DNA from: Dactylis glomerata
Taxonomy: Eukaryota; Streptophyta; Magnoliopsida; Poales; Poaceae
Direction: 5' to 3'
DNA length: 64,000 nucleotides
NCBI GenBank assembly: GCA_007115705.1
Contig: QXEO01002092.1
Coordinates: 558,001-622,000, forward strand
A model generated the notes under the pieces. That model was not told where the DNA came from. It worked only from the letters and a program-made list of their open reading frames with translations, and ran no database searches. Shown one piece after another: positions 44,099-53,791 of this stretch. A program made the translations under genes and the position numbers. Within the stretch, counting starts at the first letter, position 1. Every line of letters starts with the position of its first letter.

Positions 44099-44744
44099 CT
44101 AGTGCCAGCACCTCCTAGCTATCTCAAAACCGATTCGAGCATTGAGAGCAGCATACATGATTTTATCAATACTAAGTGGATAGTTAGAGCATTCGCCGCG
44201 TTCAATGAAATTGGTCGAACCCTTCTTCGAAATATTGGTCCCAATGTATGCATTAGACAAAGCATATAGAGTAGGAGGATGGTTGTCGATCAGGGTTAGC
44301 GATCATCCTCTGGAGGTAATGCGCCTCCGGTATGACGATGCTATAGTATGCCTCCGGTATGACGATGCTATAGTATGTGGGCATTCTCATGCATAGCAGC
44401 GCCGCAAAACCTAATGATTTCATCTCCCAGGAAATCCCTAAGGGCCCGCAACATTACATCCGCGTGAACGATCTGGAAGATAAGCGTATCATAGGCGACA
44501 GAGAGTTGGAGGACGACAGCGCGCTGGCTGTGCTTCAGTGGAAGATTCCTCTGCTTCATATTTGGCACCGCACCAGTGTACTTGACGCCAACCCAACACA
44601 CTTGATCGGTGTGTTGTCTAGGAACTTCTCCTGGATTTTCCTGATCTACTTCTCCACCCTTGTTGCATGCAGTGTGAAGGTCACCTTGAAGCTCATGCCT
44701 TGCTCGTCGAAGTGATAGATGCGAGAGGGTGGTACGAGCACCAT
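44099..44744 (-). pseudogene. 3'-5' exonuclease (Werner-like, DEDD family) pseudogene
   Basis: In functional members this domain is a DnaQ-fold 3'-5' exonuclease. Here the pieces lie in different frames. From the ATG at 44744: IYHFDEQGMSFKVTFTLHA, a stop (VEK*IRKIQEKF), PIKCVGL, a frameshift, then GAVPNMKQRNLPL, AVVLQLSV, LIFQIVHAD, ALRDFLGDE, IRFCGAAMHENAHIL, a stop, and after a 27 bp tandem duplication YALSNAYIGTN, NYPLSIDK and YAALNARIGFEIARRCW. The order matches the cereal family (VGLDVEW..., LQLCV..FQ..HAD, LRDFL, FVG, YAALDARLGFEIAR). The first catalytic Asp is lost at the frameshift. A TATA-like CTATATAATC lies near 44850. Confidence 0.75.
44323..44376 (+). repeat. 27 bp perfect tandem duplication
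   Basis: GCCTCCGGTATGACGATGCT plus ATAGTAT occurs twice in direct succession (44323-44349, 44350-44376). It lies in the exonuclease pseudogene and brings a stop codon into its frame. Confidence 0.9.
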
Positions 44745-45389
44745 TGGAGGCTGCGGATCTCATAATTTGCTTGAGGATTGTGGAATGAGCCAGATCGAGA
44801 GGTGGACGAGAGGTTCTTTGTGTTGATCGCCTCCTAATCTAACGATTATATAGTAGTGAATTGCATGTGAACACACTCACATTTGAACAATATAAGCACG
44901 CCGGACGAATTAAGGTGAGGGCACGCGCGTAGAACAAAATATGAGGAGGCTACCTTGGATACACTATACACACGATTAAAGCTCCATCCTTGATAGTGAT
45001 GGTACAAAAGAAAAAAATACAAATATTTGTAGTGTTGCTAAACATAAACACACGACACCTAGGAAATTGCCGTGTGTGATGATTGCAATGATTCAACGGC
45101 CGAGCTTCGTGTGTGATAACTATACTCGCGATTTTGTGATAGACCCCGTTTGTGTTGTTCCCACGAATTGAAGTGCCACGGAGGAGGAGTATCTGAATCA
45201 GCAAGAGCGAAAACCTTTGCCCCAACACAGCAACAGTAACCCCTCGCACGTCCCGGCTGTAGTCCAAATGCACACGCACAAGTACAGCCAATTAATGGAA
45301 CATATTTTGTGCAAATTTAAGTAGAGTACGCATAGATCGGCACATGTACATAGTAATAGCAAATTAGCAATATTAGGGGGGAAAAAATA
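44745..45389. other. Intergenic, including the diverged left edge of the tandem duplication
   Basis: 45280-45315 (AAGTACAGCCAATTAATGG...TTTGTGCAAA) resembles 49281-49310 (AAGTACTGCCAATGG...TTTGTGCAAA). The bases at 45315/45316 are the empty Helitron site. From 45316 (TTTAAGTAGAG) the sequence is a diverged copy of 59342 onward. No other gene seen. Confidence 0.6.
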
Positions 45390-45671
45390 CTAGAGCGACA
45401 ACAATCCGTCTACCAGGGGCATTCCTGGCTGCGGATTGCCAAGTGGATTTTCGTCGAAGAAGCGTTCAAACACGGAAGCCAAGCTGAGAGCGAAGAAGGT
45501 GAGGCCCAGGAGCAGCACGGGAAACCCGAGGCTGTGGAACGCCTCCATCACGTATATGGAGAGGTAGACGAGCGCGACACCCGCGCAGCCGACGAGGCAT
45601 GTTATCGTCCACCTGCTGCACTCTTGGGGCTCCGCCATCGCCGCCAGCTGCTCCTCGTCGCCGGCCATCAT
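45390..45671 (-). CDS. Small membrane protein with two transmembrane segments, copy 1
   Basis: 93 codons. A hydrophilic N-terminus (MMAGDEEQLAAMAEPQECSR) is followed by two hydrophobic segments, about residues 23-45 (ITCLVGCAGVALVYLSIYVM) and 49-69 (GFPVLLLGLTFFALSLASVF), and a polar tail (ERFFDENPLGNPQP). I do not recognise the family. GC-rich coding sequence in AT-rich surroundings, an intact frame and an exact second copy at 59421-59702 support a real gene, possibly one exon of a longer one. The C-terminus differs between copies (QPGMPLVDG here, QPQMSLVDG there) because the duplication breakpoint falls there. Role unknown; an integral membrane location is inferred. Confidence 0.6.
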   Translation of the reverse strand: MMAGDEEQLAAMAEPQECSRWTITCLVGCAGVALVYLSIYVMEAFHSLGFPVLLLGLTFFALSLASVFERFFDENPLGNPQPGMPLVDGLLSL

Positions 45672-47579
45672 GTCAATGCTTCGCCGCCCGGCTTCTCGAT
45701 CGATCTATCTACTCTGTAGCTTTCCAGGGCTGAACTATTAGCTAGGGAGTTTTTGTTTCTTGGGGATCGGTCATTGTCTCATCGCCGGTAACACGTAATG
45801 AATCCAGTAGGGAGTTAACAGGCCACGGCCCACATAGCATTATTTCCCGTATAAACGGCCCAGACCTGGTCACTGCTACCTACAGCCGCGTGGAGGCCGA
45901 AGGGTAAACCCGATGCTCCGACCAGGTCGGTCAATACCCCGCACCGCACACCCCCTCACGCGGGTGTAGGTCGTCCCGTCAGTGTGGTCAGGGAAGAAGG
46001 AGGTCACCAGTCATGAAGAAGAAGACCAGGGAGGAAGTGTAGCCCTTGTCGATGATGGAGATGACATGACGTCGTCAGTGGAGGTGAGGCTAGAACCTTT
46101 CTGGAGACGAGGACGGCGAGCTGGCCGCGGCGTTGCCGGCGGATGCAAGGAAAAAAACCTTAGGGTGAGGGTGCGGGTGGGTGCAGGGAGCTCACCGACG
46201 ACGATGTCTTAGGGTTTAGGTGTGGTGGTGGTCCAAGAGCCTCGCCGGAGTTAGGTAGGGGGAGGTTTAGGTAGAGGCCGAGGCGATGGAGGACTGGCGG
46301 AGGACCGGTGGAGGCGGCGGCTCGAGCGGCGCAGTGCACCAAGGTGGCACAGGACCGCGGGTGGCCGTGGGTGGCAGGCTGCTCTGGCCGGTGGTAGCAG
46401 CGGGGGTGTCGCTGAGAAGACAAACTATCGACTAGAGGAAGATGAACGTGGCGGCGGTGTCTGTGATGGGCGTTGGCCCATTAAGCAGTAGCCCTAGGGG
46501 CGTGTGGTTGGTGCCAATGCAACCAGGTCGGTGTCGAGGAGCACCCAGGCCAAAGCATCTGGCGAAGAAGGCGTCGTGCGCCCACGCCAGCGACATGGTG
46601 AGGACAGCGAACAACGTTGTCATGCTCCATACATGATCTGCGCGGCGTCAGCGGATGCATCGCCCCACACTGCCTCGTGAACGATGGCGCCTAGGGCCGG
46701 CGATGCCAGGTATGTCTGAACTTAAATTTGACTGCTAGCATACTCAACACTTCGCTATACGTATAGCCTTTGTATAAGTATATCATGATTGATGTCTCTG
46801 GCAGCACACTCACTCTCACACAGCTGAAGAAATAAGCTTCTGATCAATTGTTTTAACACAGGTCGGTTTCATCATCATGCAGTCAGTTGTTTTCGGATAA
46901 ATAATAAAATACATACGTAGGGGTGTAACAAAAATGTACTCCGTACTAAACCTCGGAATTTCATAACAAGGAAGTTTCCGCATTAAAATGCTGTCGATCA
47001 TTGAAGTCTGAAGTCTAAACTATTCACACAGAAAAAATCTCTGTAAATTCATCTTTTGTGTCTTGAACGTCCATTGCTAATTGTGCCCAAGAGTTTTTTT
47101 TTAGAATTCAAGCTACTACTCCGTTGAAACTTTTTTTCCTTATAAGCTTGAATTAATTAGTAAAACACACATTCTGCAGGCCGCCAGGCCGGGTGACAAA
47201 CTACCTATATAGACATGAGTAGATTGATACATGTTGAAATCAGATGCTTGGCTATGTAGTTGGATCCGTCAAATAAAAGCAGTTTAGCTACTCGGTTTGA
47301 TTGTGAGATATGCACAAGTTATATTAATTGGTTACGATATGTCTTAACCTAGGTGTCAGGTGGTATCCCATTCCATTTCTAGTCATTTTGTTATAAAAAT
47401 ATAAACTAAAAACCACTGAATAAACAAGAAGTGAGATTTTGGCAGGATCCCTCTTACTTTCGTATCTAAAATGTCCAACAAAAGCACATTGGACCAAAAC
47501 ACTTGTAGTTCCTTGTTCATGGCGTGCTACGCATGGCGAGCGTAAAGAGGCTCATCATGTTGAGTGGGGACATAGTTTT
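45672..47579. other. GC-rich upstream region and AT-rich intergenic DNA
   Basis: 45672-46700 is GC-rich with short open frames on both strands (minus 46160-46423 and 46432-46623, MTTLFAVLTMSLAWAHDAFF) that I cannot assign. It could be promoter/5' region of the two-TM gene or a captured gene fragment. 46700-47579 is AT-rich with no feature. Confidence 0.4.
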
Positions 47580-47587
47580 GGTATAGC

Positions 47588-48367
47588 CAGTGGCGGACCT
47601 AGGATTTTTTCAATGGGTATGCCACACCACAAATTTAATCGTGTATTCCAATAAAATAATATATATTTCCAATTCAATAAATAATTGTAAAATTTCAATG
47701 CAATTCGATCTCCAAGCAATAAATAACATGTTATTGAAAGATTCATGTTATAAACCAACAGCGCTGGTGGCGGTGACAGTGGCAGGGACATGATTCACAA
47801 ATTCTTCAATTACTAACTATGAGAATAAGCATTGTCGGTAGCCACGAAGTGGTGTCGAGAATAACACCTATGAGTAGCGATTGTCATGTTCACAACCCAA
47901 GTCAAGTGTTTAAGATTACATCATGCTTAATTAGAGGGGTGAATGTTGAAATAAGTATGACTAGTGAAAATGTCTGACTGGAATTGGAAATCAAATACAT
48001 AATCTTAATATATTTGGTGCTATTAGCTGCTATGTATGTGTGTAAATCAACCAGCAATGAACTAGCAAGCATTCAGTGCTCCCTGATGGATTCATTCGAT
48101 CTAGTAGCTTAGATTGTACGTAGGTTTTGTCGTGAGCCAAAAGCATTGGCGAGAGAGTCAAATCCATTAGGCAAAGGAGCAAGTTTAGCTTTGCTAGTGA
48201 GGAGCTAGCTTAGCTTAGCTACAGCAGCTCCGCGTAGGTGCGCGTCTATACGAGAATTCAGTCAGATGCACATGCAGTCTGGACCTGCATCAACATTTTC
48301 TGCTGTGCGTGGCTGGAATACAGGGTATGCCACGGCATACCGGGCATATCTTGTAGATTCGCCGCTG
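47588..48367. mobile_element. Non-autonomous hAT element, 780 bp
   Basis: Perfect 8 bp duplication GGTATAGC (47580-47587, 48368-48375). Ends CAGTGGCGGACCTAGGATTT and, in reverse, CAGCGGCGAATCTACAAG. GGGTATGCCAC occurs near both ends in inverted arrangement. No transposase ORF. Confidence 0.92.
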
Positions 48368-48664
48368 GGTATAGCCTTCCAATTGATCCATTTATTTAAC
48401 ATCGTGGAACATATATACTTTCTGTTGAAAGATTTCAGGTTCTCTAAAAAAATTAAGGTTGAAAGGGTTTTCTTGCAAGTTTGGCGTCAGAAAATAATTG
48501 TGTAAGCCACAAAGAAGCTTCCGTGTCATTTGTTCTTACCACAAAAAAGTTGGCGAACATACCAAGCAGCGATTACATTTTCTGAGCAGGCTCTCAGGTA
48601 CACCGTCATATCTGGGCTGTTAATTGGTGCATCAAGATCCGTGCTGGCCTATTTTTTGCCCTCT

Positions 48665-48965
48665 CTAACAACTTCTCTTTTTTTATTTCTCACTCTATAC
48701 AACCTTTGAATCTGAAGCTTGGCAGTTCACTGAAACATTTGAGATAGATTTTGGGAAAAATAGTTCGGGATTTTTATGATAGTATATATATATATTTTTA
48801 AACATTTTATGTTGAATTTAAATATTTGAAAATTTTAAATTTCACAAAAAAATTATGAACTATTTTCCCCATATTCTAGTTGCAATATTACAGTGACCTG
48901 CAAAGTTTCAAGTCCATATGTTATATAGTTTAGAAGATATAAAAAAGATAAATCCCAAACAGTAA
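48665..48965. mobile_element. Foldback MITE-like inverted repeat
   Basis: TTTTTTATTTCTCACTCTATACAACC, GCAGTTCACTG and TGGGAAAAATAGTTCGGGATTTTT on the left match in reverse the right side (AAAATTATGAACTATTTTCCCCATA, CAGTGACCTGCAAAG, TTATATAGTTTAGAAGATATAAAAAA). Centre near 48815 at a TA repeat. No target duplication resolved. Confidence 0.6.
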
Positions 48966-49088
48966 AGAGGTGTAGGTGAGATGGTGCTCAGCCAAATTTT
49001 TTCCTACCAAGAAGAACAAAGAAAGAAGTATTGAGTCCCTACTCCCTACATCACATTTTGTTAATTAGTTCATTACGTCGCAAGTGAA

Positions 49089-49230
49089 ATGTAGCCGGTA
49101 CAACATCCAAAAACGAAAACCAAGCAAAGAGCAACGAAACAACAACACATGAAAACCCGGAAATTACCCAAGCTTGGTTTGGTGTAAGCTGTTGAGTATT
49201 GGAAACAAGCTACATATAGCCTTTACCCAA
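49089..49230 (+). repeat. Diverged copy of the segment at 39958-40165
   Basis: GTAGCCGGTACAACAT, ACGAAAACCAAGCAAAGAGCAA, GAAATTACCCAAGCTTGGTTTG and GTTGAGTATTGGAAACAAGCT match the earlier segment in order. It is the left flank of the second, older repeat unit that received the Helitron. Confidence 0.75.
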
Positions 49231-49777
49231 GGAAATTATATTGAATCATAGAACTGGTTGAAGATTACCAAGCGCATCCAAGTACTGCCAATGGATCAAA
49301 TTTGTGCAAATCTACAATATATATAAAGTTCATTCCCACTAAGTGTATTTAATGTTTGCAAGCTCAAACCTGGTGAAGCCACATCACTCCAATTCTTTAT
49401 AGCCGTCAGATTTTAAAGATACGGTCATTAGCTAGTCATCCAATCACGTACTCAGTTCTCATGACATGCAATCCCAGGTCTATCTATAGGAAAACGGAAG
49501 TGTTTCTTCGCTAGGACCTTTCAACCTCCCAATCTCCCATTAATCCACCGTGAGGTGGGGGAAGTGAAGGAGTTTCTTACGTTTCTCTTCCTCTCCACCA
49601 ATTGAGTAACTAAAGCTCCATGCATTTATCTTCTCCCTTCTATCTTTTCCACTCACGAGTCCGTCTTCTTTCTCTTCCCTATTTTAGTCCATCTCCTGAA
49701 CATGATGGCTTGGCAACACGTCCTCCACACCGTCAATTCTACTTCTCTGGTTGCAGTCCAAGAATCGTCATCATTGC

Positions 49778-51211
49778 TAATGTCTACACATGCTTCTGTC
49801 CTTGTAGACAGTGTTGGGCCTCCAAGTGCAGAGGTTTGTAGAACAGCAGCAAGTTTCCCTTAAGTGGATCACCCAAGGTTTATCAAACTCAGGGAGGAAG
49901 AGGTCAAAGCTATCCCTCTCGAGCAACCCTGCAATTACGATACAGAAAGTCTCTTGTGTCCCCAAAACACCCAATACACTTGTCAAATATATAGGTGCAC
50001 TAGTTCGGCGAAGAGATAGTGAAATACAAGTACTAGTGATGATTATGGGTAGTAAATGTAATATGAAATAAGTATCGCTGCGAGCAAACATGTAACAAAA
50101 CTGAAAGGAAATGGTGTGCAATGCTTGGAAACAAGGCCTAGGGATCATACTTTCACTAGTGGACACACTCTCAATAAATATAACATAATTGAACCAATAG
50201 ATACTATCATCAATATGCAACTCAAAACAATTCTCCAATGGAAAACAAACACTAATCATGCGTAGAGCTACGAAGCACTCCTCAAAGTTCATATTTCCCC
50301 AAACTAGATTGTCCCACACTGTCACCGTGAACGCACTAGATGGTTCCAACAAACACCAACAATTCATAGAGACATTAATCAAAAAGACACACATGATGCG
50401 CACACCGTCACCTTCACACCATGATACAAGGTATCTCCGGAGATTACAAATATAAAGCACGGGAGTAGCATAATATCTGAATAATAACATCTACTAATTC
50501 AACTAGATACAAAGCTCACGATCATATAAAGATCACATCATGGGAGAGAGAGGTGAACCACATAGCTACCGGTAGAGCCCTCAGCCCCGGGGGATAACTA
50601 CTCCCTCCTCATCATAGGAGACATCAAGGTTGATGGAGATGGCGGTGAGGTCGATGGAGACGGCGGAGGAGGCGACGGCGTTGATGGAGATGGCTCCGGG
50701 GGCACTTCCCCGTCCCGGCAGGGTGCCGGAACAGAGACTTCTGTCCTCCGAAATTTGTCTTCGACGGCGGCGGCGCTGCGGAACTGTTCTGGGAAAAAAC
50801 GCCAATTCCTCTAGGGTTTTCCGTCGAGGGGCTTTTTATAGGCGAAAGGGCATCGTCGGGAGGCGACCAGGGTGGTCTCACCATAGGGGGGCGCGGCCAG
50901 GGGCTGGGCCGCGCCCCCTCATGGTGAGGCTGGCCCCTGGCCCCCCTTCGGCTCTCGTTCGGTCTTTGGTCGTCTTCCGGGAAAAATAGGAGTTCTGGAA
51001 CTTGTTTCGTCCAATTCTGAGAATATTTCCTATTTAGCTTTTCCGAAACACAAAAATAGCAGAAAACAGGGAACTGGCACTGTGGCATCTTGTTAGTAGG
51101 TTAGTTCCGGAAATCGCATAAAAACGCCACGAAGTGTAATGAAACACAAGGCAAATAGTGTAAAAACAAGCATGGAGCATCAAAAATTATAGATACATTT
51201 GAGACGTATCA
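49778..51211 (-). repeat. 3' LTR of the 8.1 kb element
   Basis: 1434 bp. CCTATAAAAAGCCCC (reverse of 50832-50846) is the TATA region; a CGCCGCCGTCGAAGAC-rich leader follows. The inner end at 51211 is next to GCATCCTCAAGC, on the minus strand a short purine-rich tract before the LTR. Confidence 0.92.
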
Positions 51212-53791
51212 GCATCCTCAAGCTTAACTCCTGCTCATCCTCGAGTAGGTAAGTGATAACAAAAGAATAATTTTTGAGGTGACATGCACTATCACAATTT
51301 GATCAACGAGGTAGAGCATTGAGTGCTGAGATCAAAGAACTTAAAACATGGGCATGAAAGACATAATCTTGATAATAGAAACTTAGCAACCATGTTATAG
51401 CATGAAAAGAAACACAAAGAAAAGATCATGAAAATGAAACAATAAAAGTCACGTGTGTGTTTCAACCATATGGAAAAACATAGCAAATGGTTTTCATCTT
51501 GTCCCTCATGGAGTAGCAAAGCATAAATGCATAGGACACCTTCAAGTTTAAGAGGGTGACTAGATACAAGTAATTTAAAAACAAGCAAAACCATAATCAT
51601 GAATCAATCAATAATAAACTTTGGGATTATGCACATTATACTCAGAATGACAACTATGCTCTCTTAGACGGTGCATTAAGGTAGAAGGTGGAGACTCAAC
51701 ATAAAAGTAAAAGAAAGGCCTTTCGCAGAGGGAAGCAGTGATTAAACATGTGCTAGAGCTTTTCATTTGTAAAACAGAGAGATAAAAATTGGGTTTTGAG
51801 AGGTGGTTGTTTTTGTCAACGACTAGCAATGGGGTTCTTACTATCTTCCATACAAAAAGTAAGCAATTTTTTGAGAGAGGGATTGACACTTTGGTGCTCT
51901 TTTATAAAGCTTGGCACTCCTCCCCACCGTTTTTCCTTTCACAAACCATGGCTAACCGATTCCATCGGGTGCCCACCAACATTCACATACCATGGAGGAG
52001 TGCCTTTTTTCTTTTCTTTTCTTTTTCTTTTTGGAATAAGACAATATGGAAGATAGCAAATCCGACCACTATGTCCCCATGAGCTAAAAACAGTGTCACA
52101 AAACGAGAAGTGTTTTGAAGGTTTTTTAAAAGGTAGCACATGAAAATTTACTTGGAATGGCTTACAAATACCATGCATAGGAATTTATAGTGGACACAAT
52201 GGCAAACTTGGTTTTTGGGAGTTGGATGCACGAGTAGAGCTCATACTCAGTACAAAGTGAGGGCTAGCAAAAGACTAGGAGCGACCAACTAAGAGAGCAA
52301 TAACGGCCATAATCATGCATAGCGACAAAATATCATTGAAAGAAGCATAAAGTGGTATCATAAGTCAAAAACCAAATGATCATAGAGGCTATAGGCGACT
52401 TATTTTGTAGTCAACATGTGTAAGCATGTGACAAGTCAACCCAAATAAAGCATCAAAGGAGAAAACCAAATTAATGCTTCCAAATAATAAAAACAACGCA
52501 TGATTTTTTCAAAGGCTCATTAAGCAATCTCAATCATTTGAGACAAGTCATGCTACAGCAAAACCACTAAGCATACTATCAAAAAGACATCAAACACGAC
52601 ATGCAAAAGCCTAAGCCGCAGTCTAAACAAGCTCCTTTTTGTACCACTTTTTTGCATGAAACTTTTTCTCTTTTCCAACACCATTCAAACCTTTTCGAAA
52701 CAACTCTTTTGATGAAAACAAACATAGACCAGAGGTCCAAATACACCTTGATGCAAAGATATAACAAGATCTGAACAAAAATCAAGGCGAAAAACGAAAG
52801 CTAAACGCAGTAGCAGAAAAAGAGAACACTCGTGGAACGATAAGAGTGAAAACTAGAGTGTTCTTGGCAAATGAAAAGCGAGTTCATCTCCTCCAAAAGA
52901 AACATGATGTGATCTAACCCTTTATTGCAGCAAACAAAGCAAAAGAAAACTGAAAACAAAAGCAACTGATGCTTCAAGAAAAATGCATAGTGCATGAAGC
53001 AATAAAAATATAGTGTCTTGAAAGGTGACCTGATTTTTGCCGATGAAGAAGGGGTGCCTCGGGGGCATCCCCAATATTTGACGCTTGTACTTCTTGGATA
53101 TTTCTTGGGGTGCATGGGCATCCCCAAGCTTGAGCTTTTGTCCATTCTTCATCTCATCTCATCATTCTCCAATCCCTACACTTGAAAACTTCCTTCATAC
53201 AAAGCGTAACACAATTCTATTAGCAATGTTAGCATAAACATAATAGTGAATCAACCCCTTTCGGTTCAAATTTCAACTCAAAACCACCACATATAAAGTA
53301 TATACTACTGTAGCAACTTCCCCAAAAGTTCCATGATCAAAAGAACTCAAAAAGAAAGCGATCGAGCGACAAACACAAATAGTGGCAGAAATCTGTCAAA
53401 ACAGAATAGCTGACAAAAGGTCGATTTTTTAGAGGACCTTCTGTTCCTCAAATCGAAAAGTGCAAAACTAATGAAAGTTTGGATATAACCTGGAGCATAT
53501 GCACAAGAAATCGCAGGTCCAAAAGATATACAGAGAATTTTCACGAATTTGTATGGTGCAGCACTGAAATCTGTTTCAGGACAGCAACATCCTCAAATCT
53601 TACCTCACTCAAATTAGAGGCTTCTCTTGGCACAAAAACAAAATAAAAATGATAAGGAGAGGTTATTACAGCAGTAATAACTTCCAAGATTCAAATAAAA
53701 TAAAAAGTACTGAAAATAAAACATTGGGTTATCTCCCAAGAGTGCTTTTCTTTAACGCCTTTGAGCTAGGCGCAGTAATTTCAGAAAATGC
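51212..53791 (-). other. Non-coding internal part of the 8.1 kb element
   Basis: About 2.6 kb with only short frames. On the minus strand it lies between gag and the 3' LTR, where pol would be in an autonomous element. It contains C/T runs (52007-52032) and no recognised domain. Confidence 0.6.

Noticed and set aside
40526..45130. A complete CACTA-like element delimited by CGTGTGTGATAACTATCGC-like motifs
   Set aside because: The motifs are few and imperfect and no terminal CACTA/TAGTG pair was found; kept only as a hint in a finding.
46160..46623. Minus-strand frames in the GC-rich block as genes
   Set aside because: Short, Pro/His-rich and without recognisable domain; such frames are expected by chance in GC-rich DNA. 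Their duplication at 60191-60654 only reflects the segmental copy.
49483..49520. TCTATAGGAAAACGGAAGTG as the Helitron 5' end
   Set aside because: It also follows an A and starts with TC, but the flank at 49301-49310 (TTTGTGCAAA) matches the empty site at 45306-45315 exactly, so the 5' end is at 49311.
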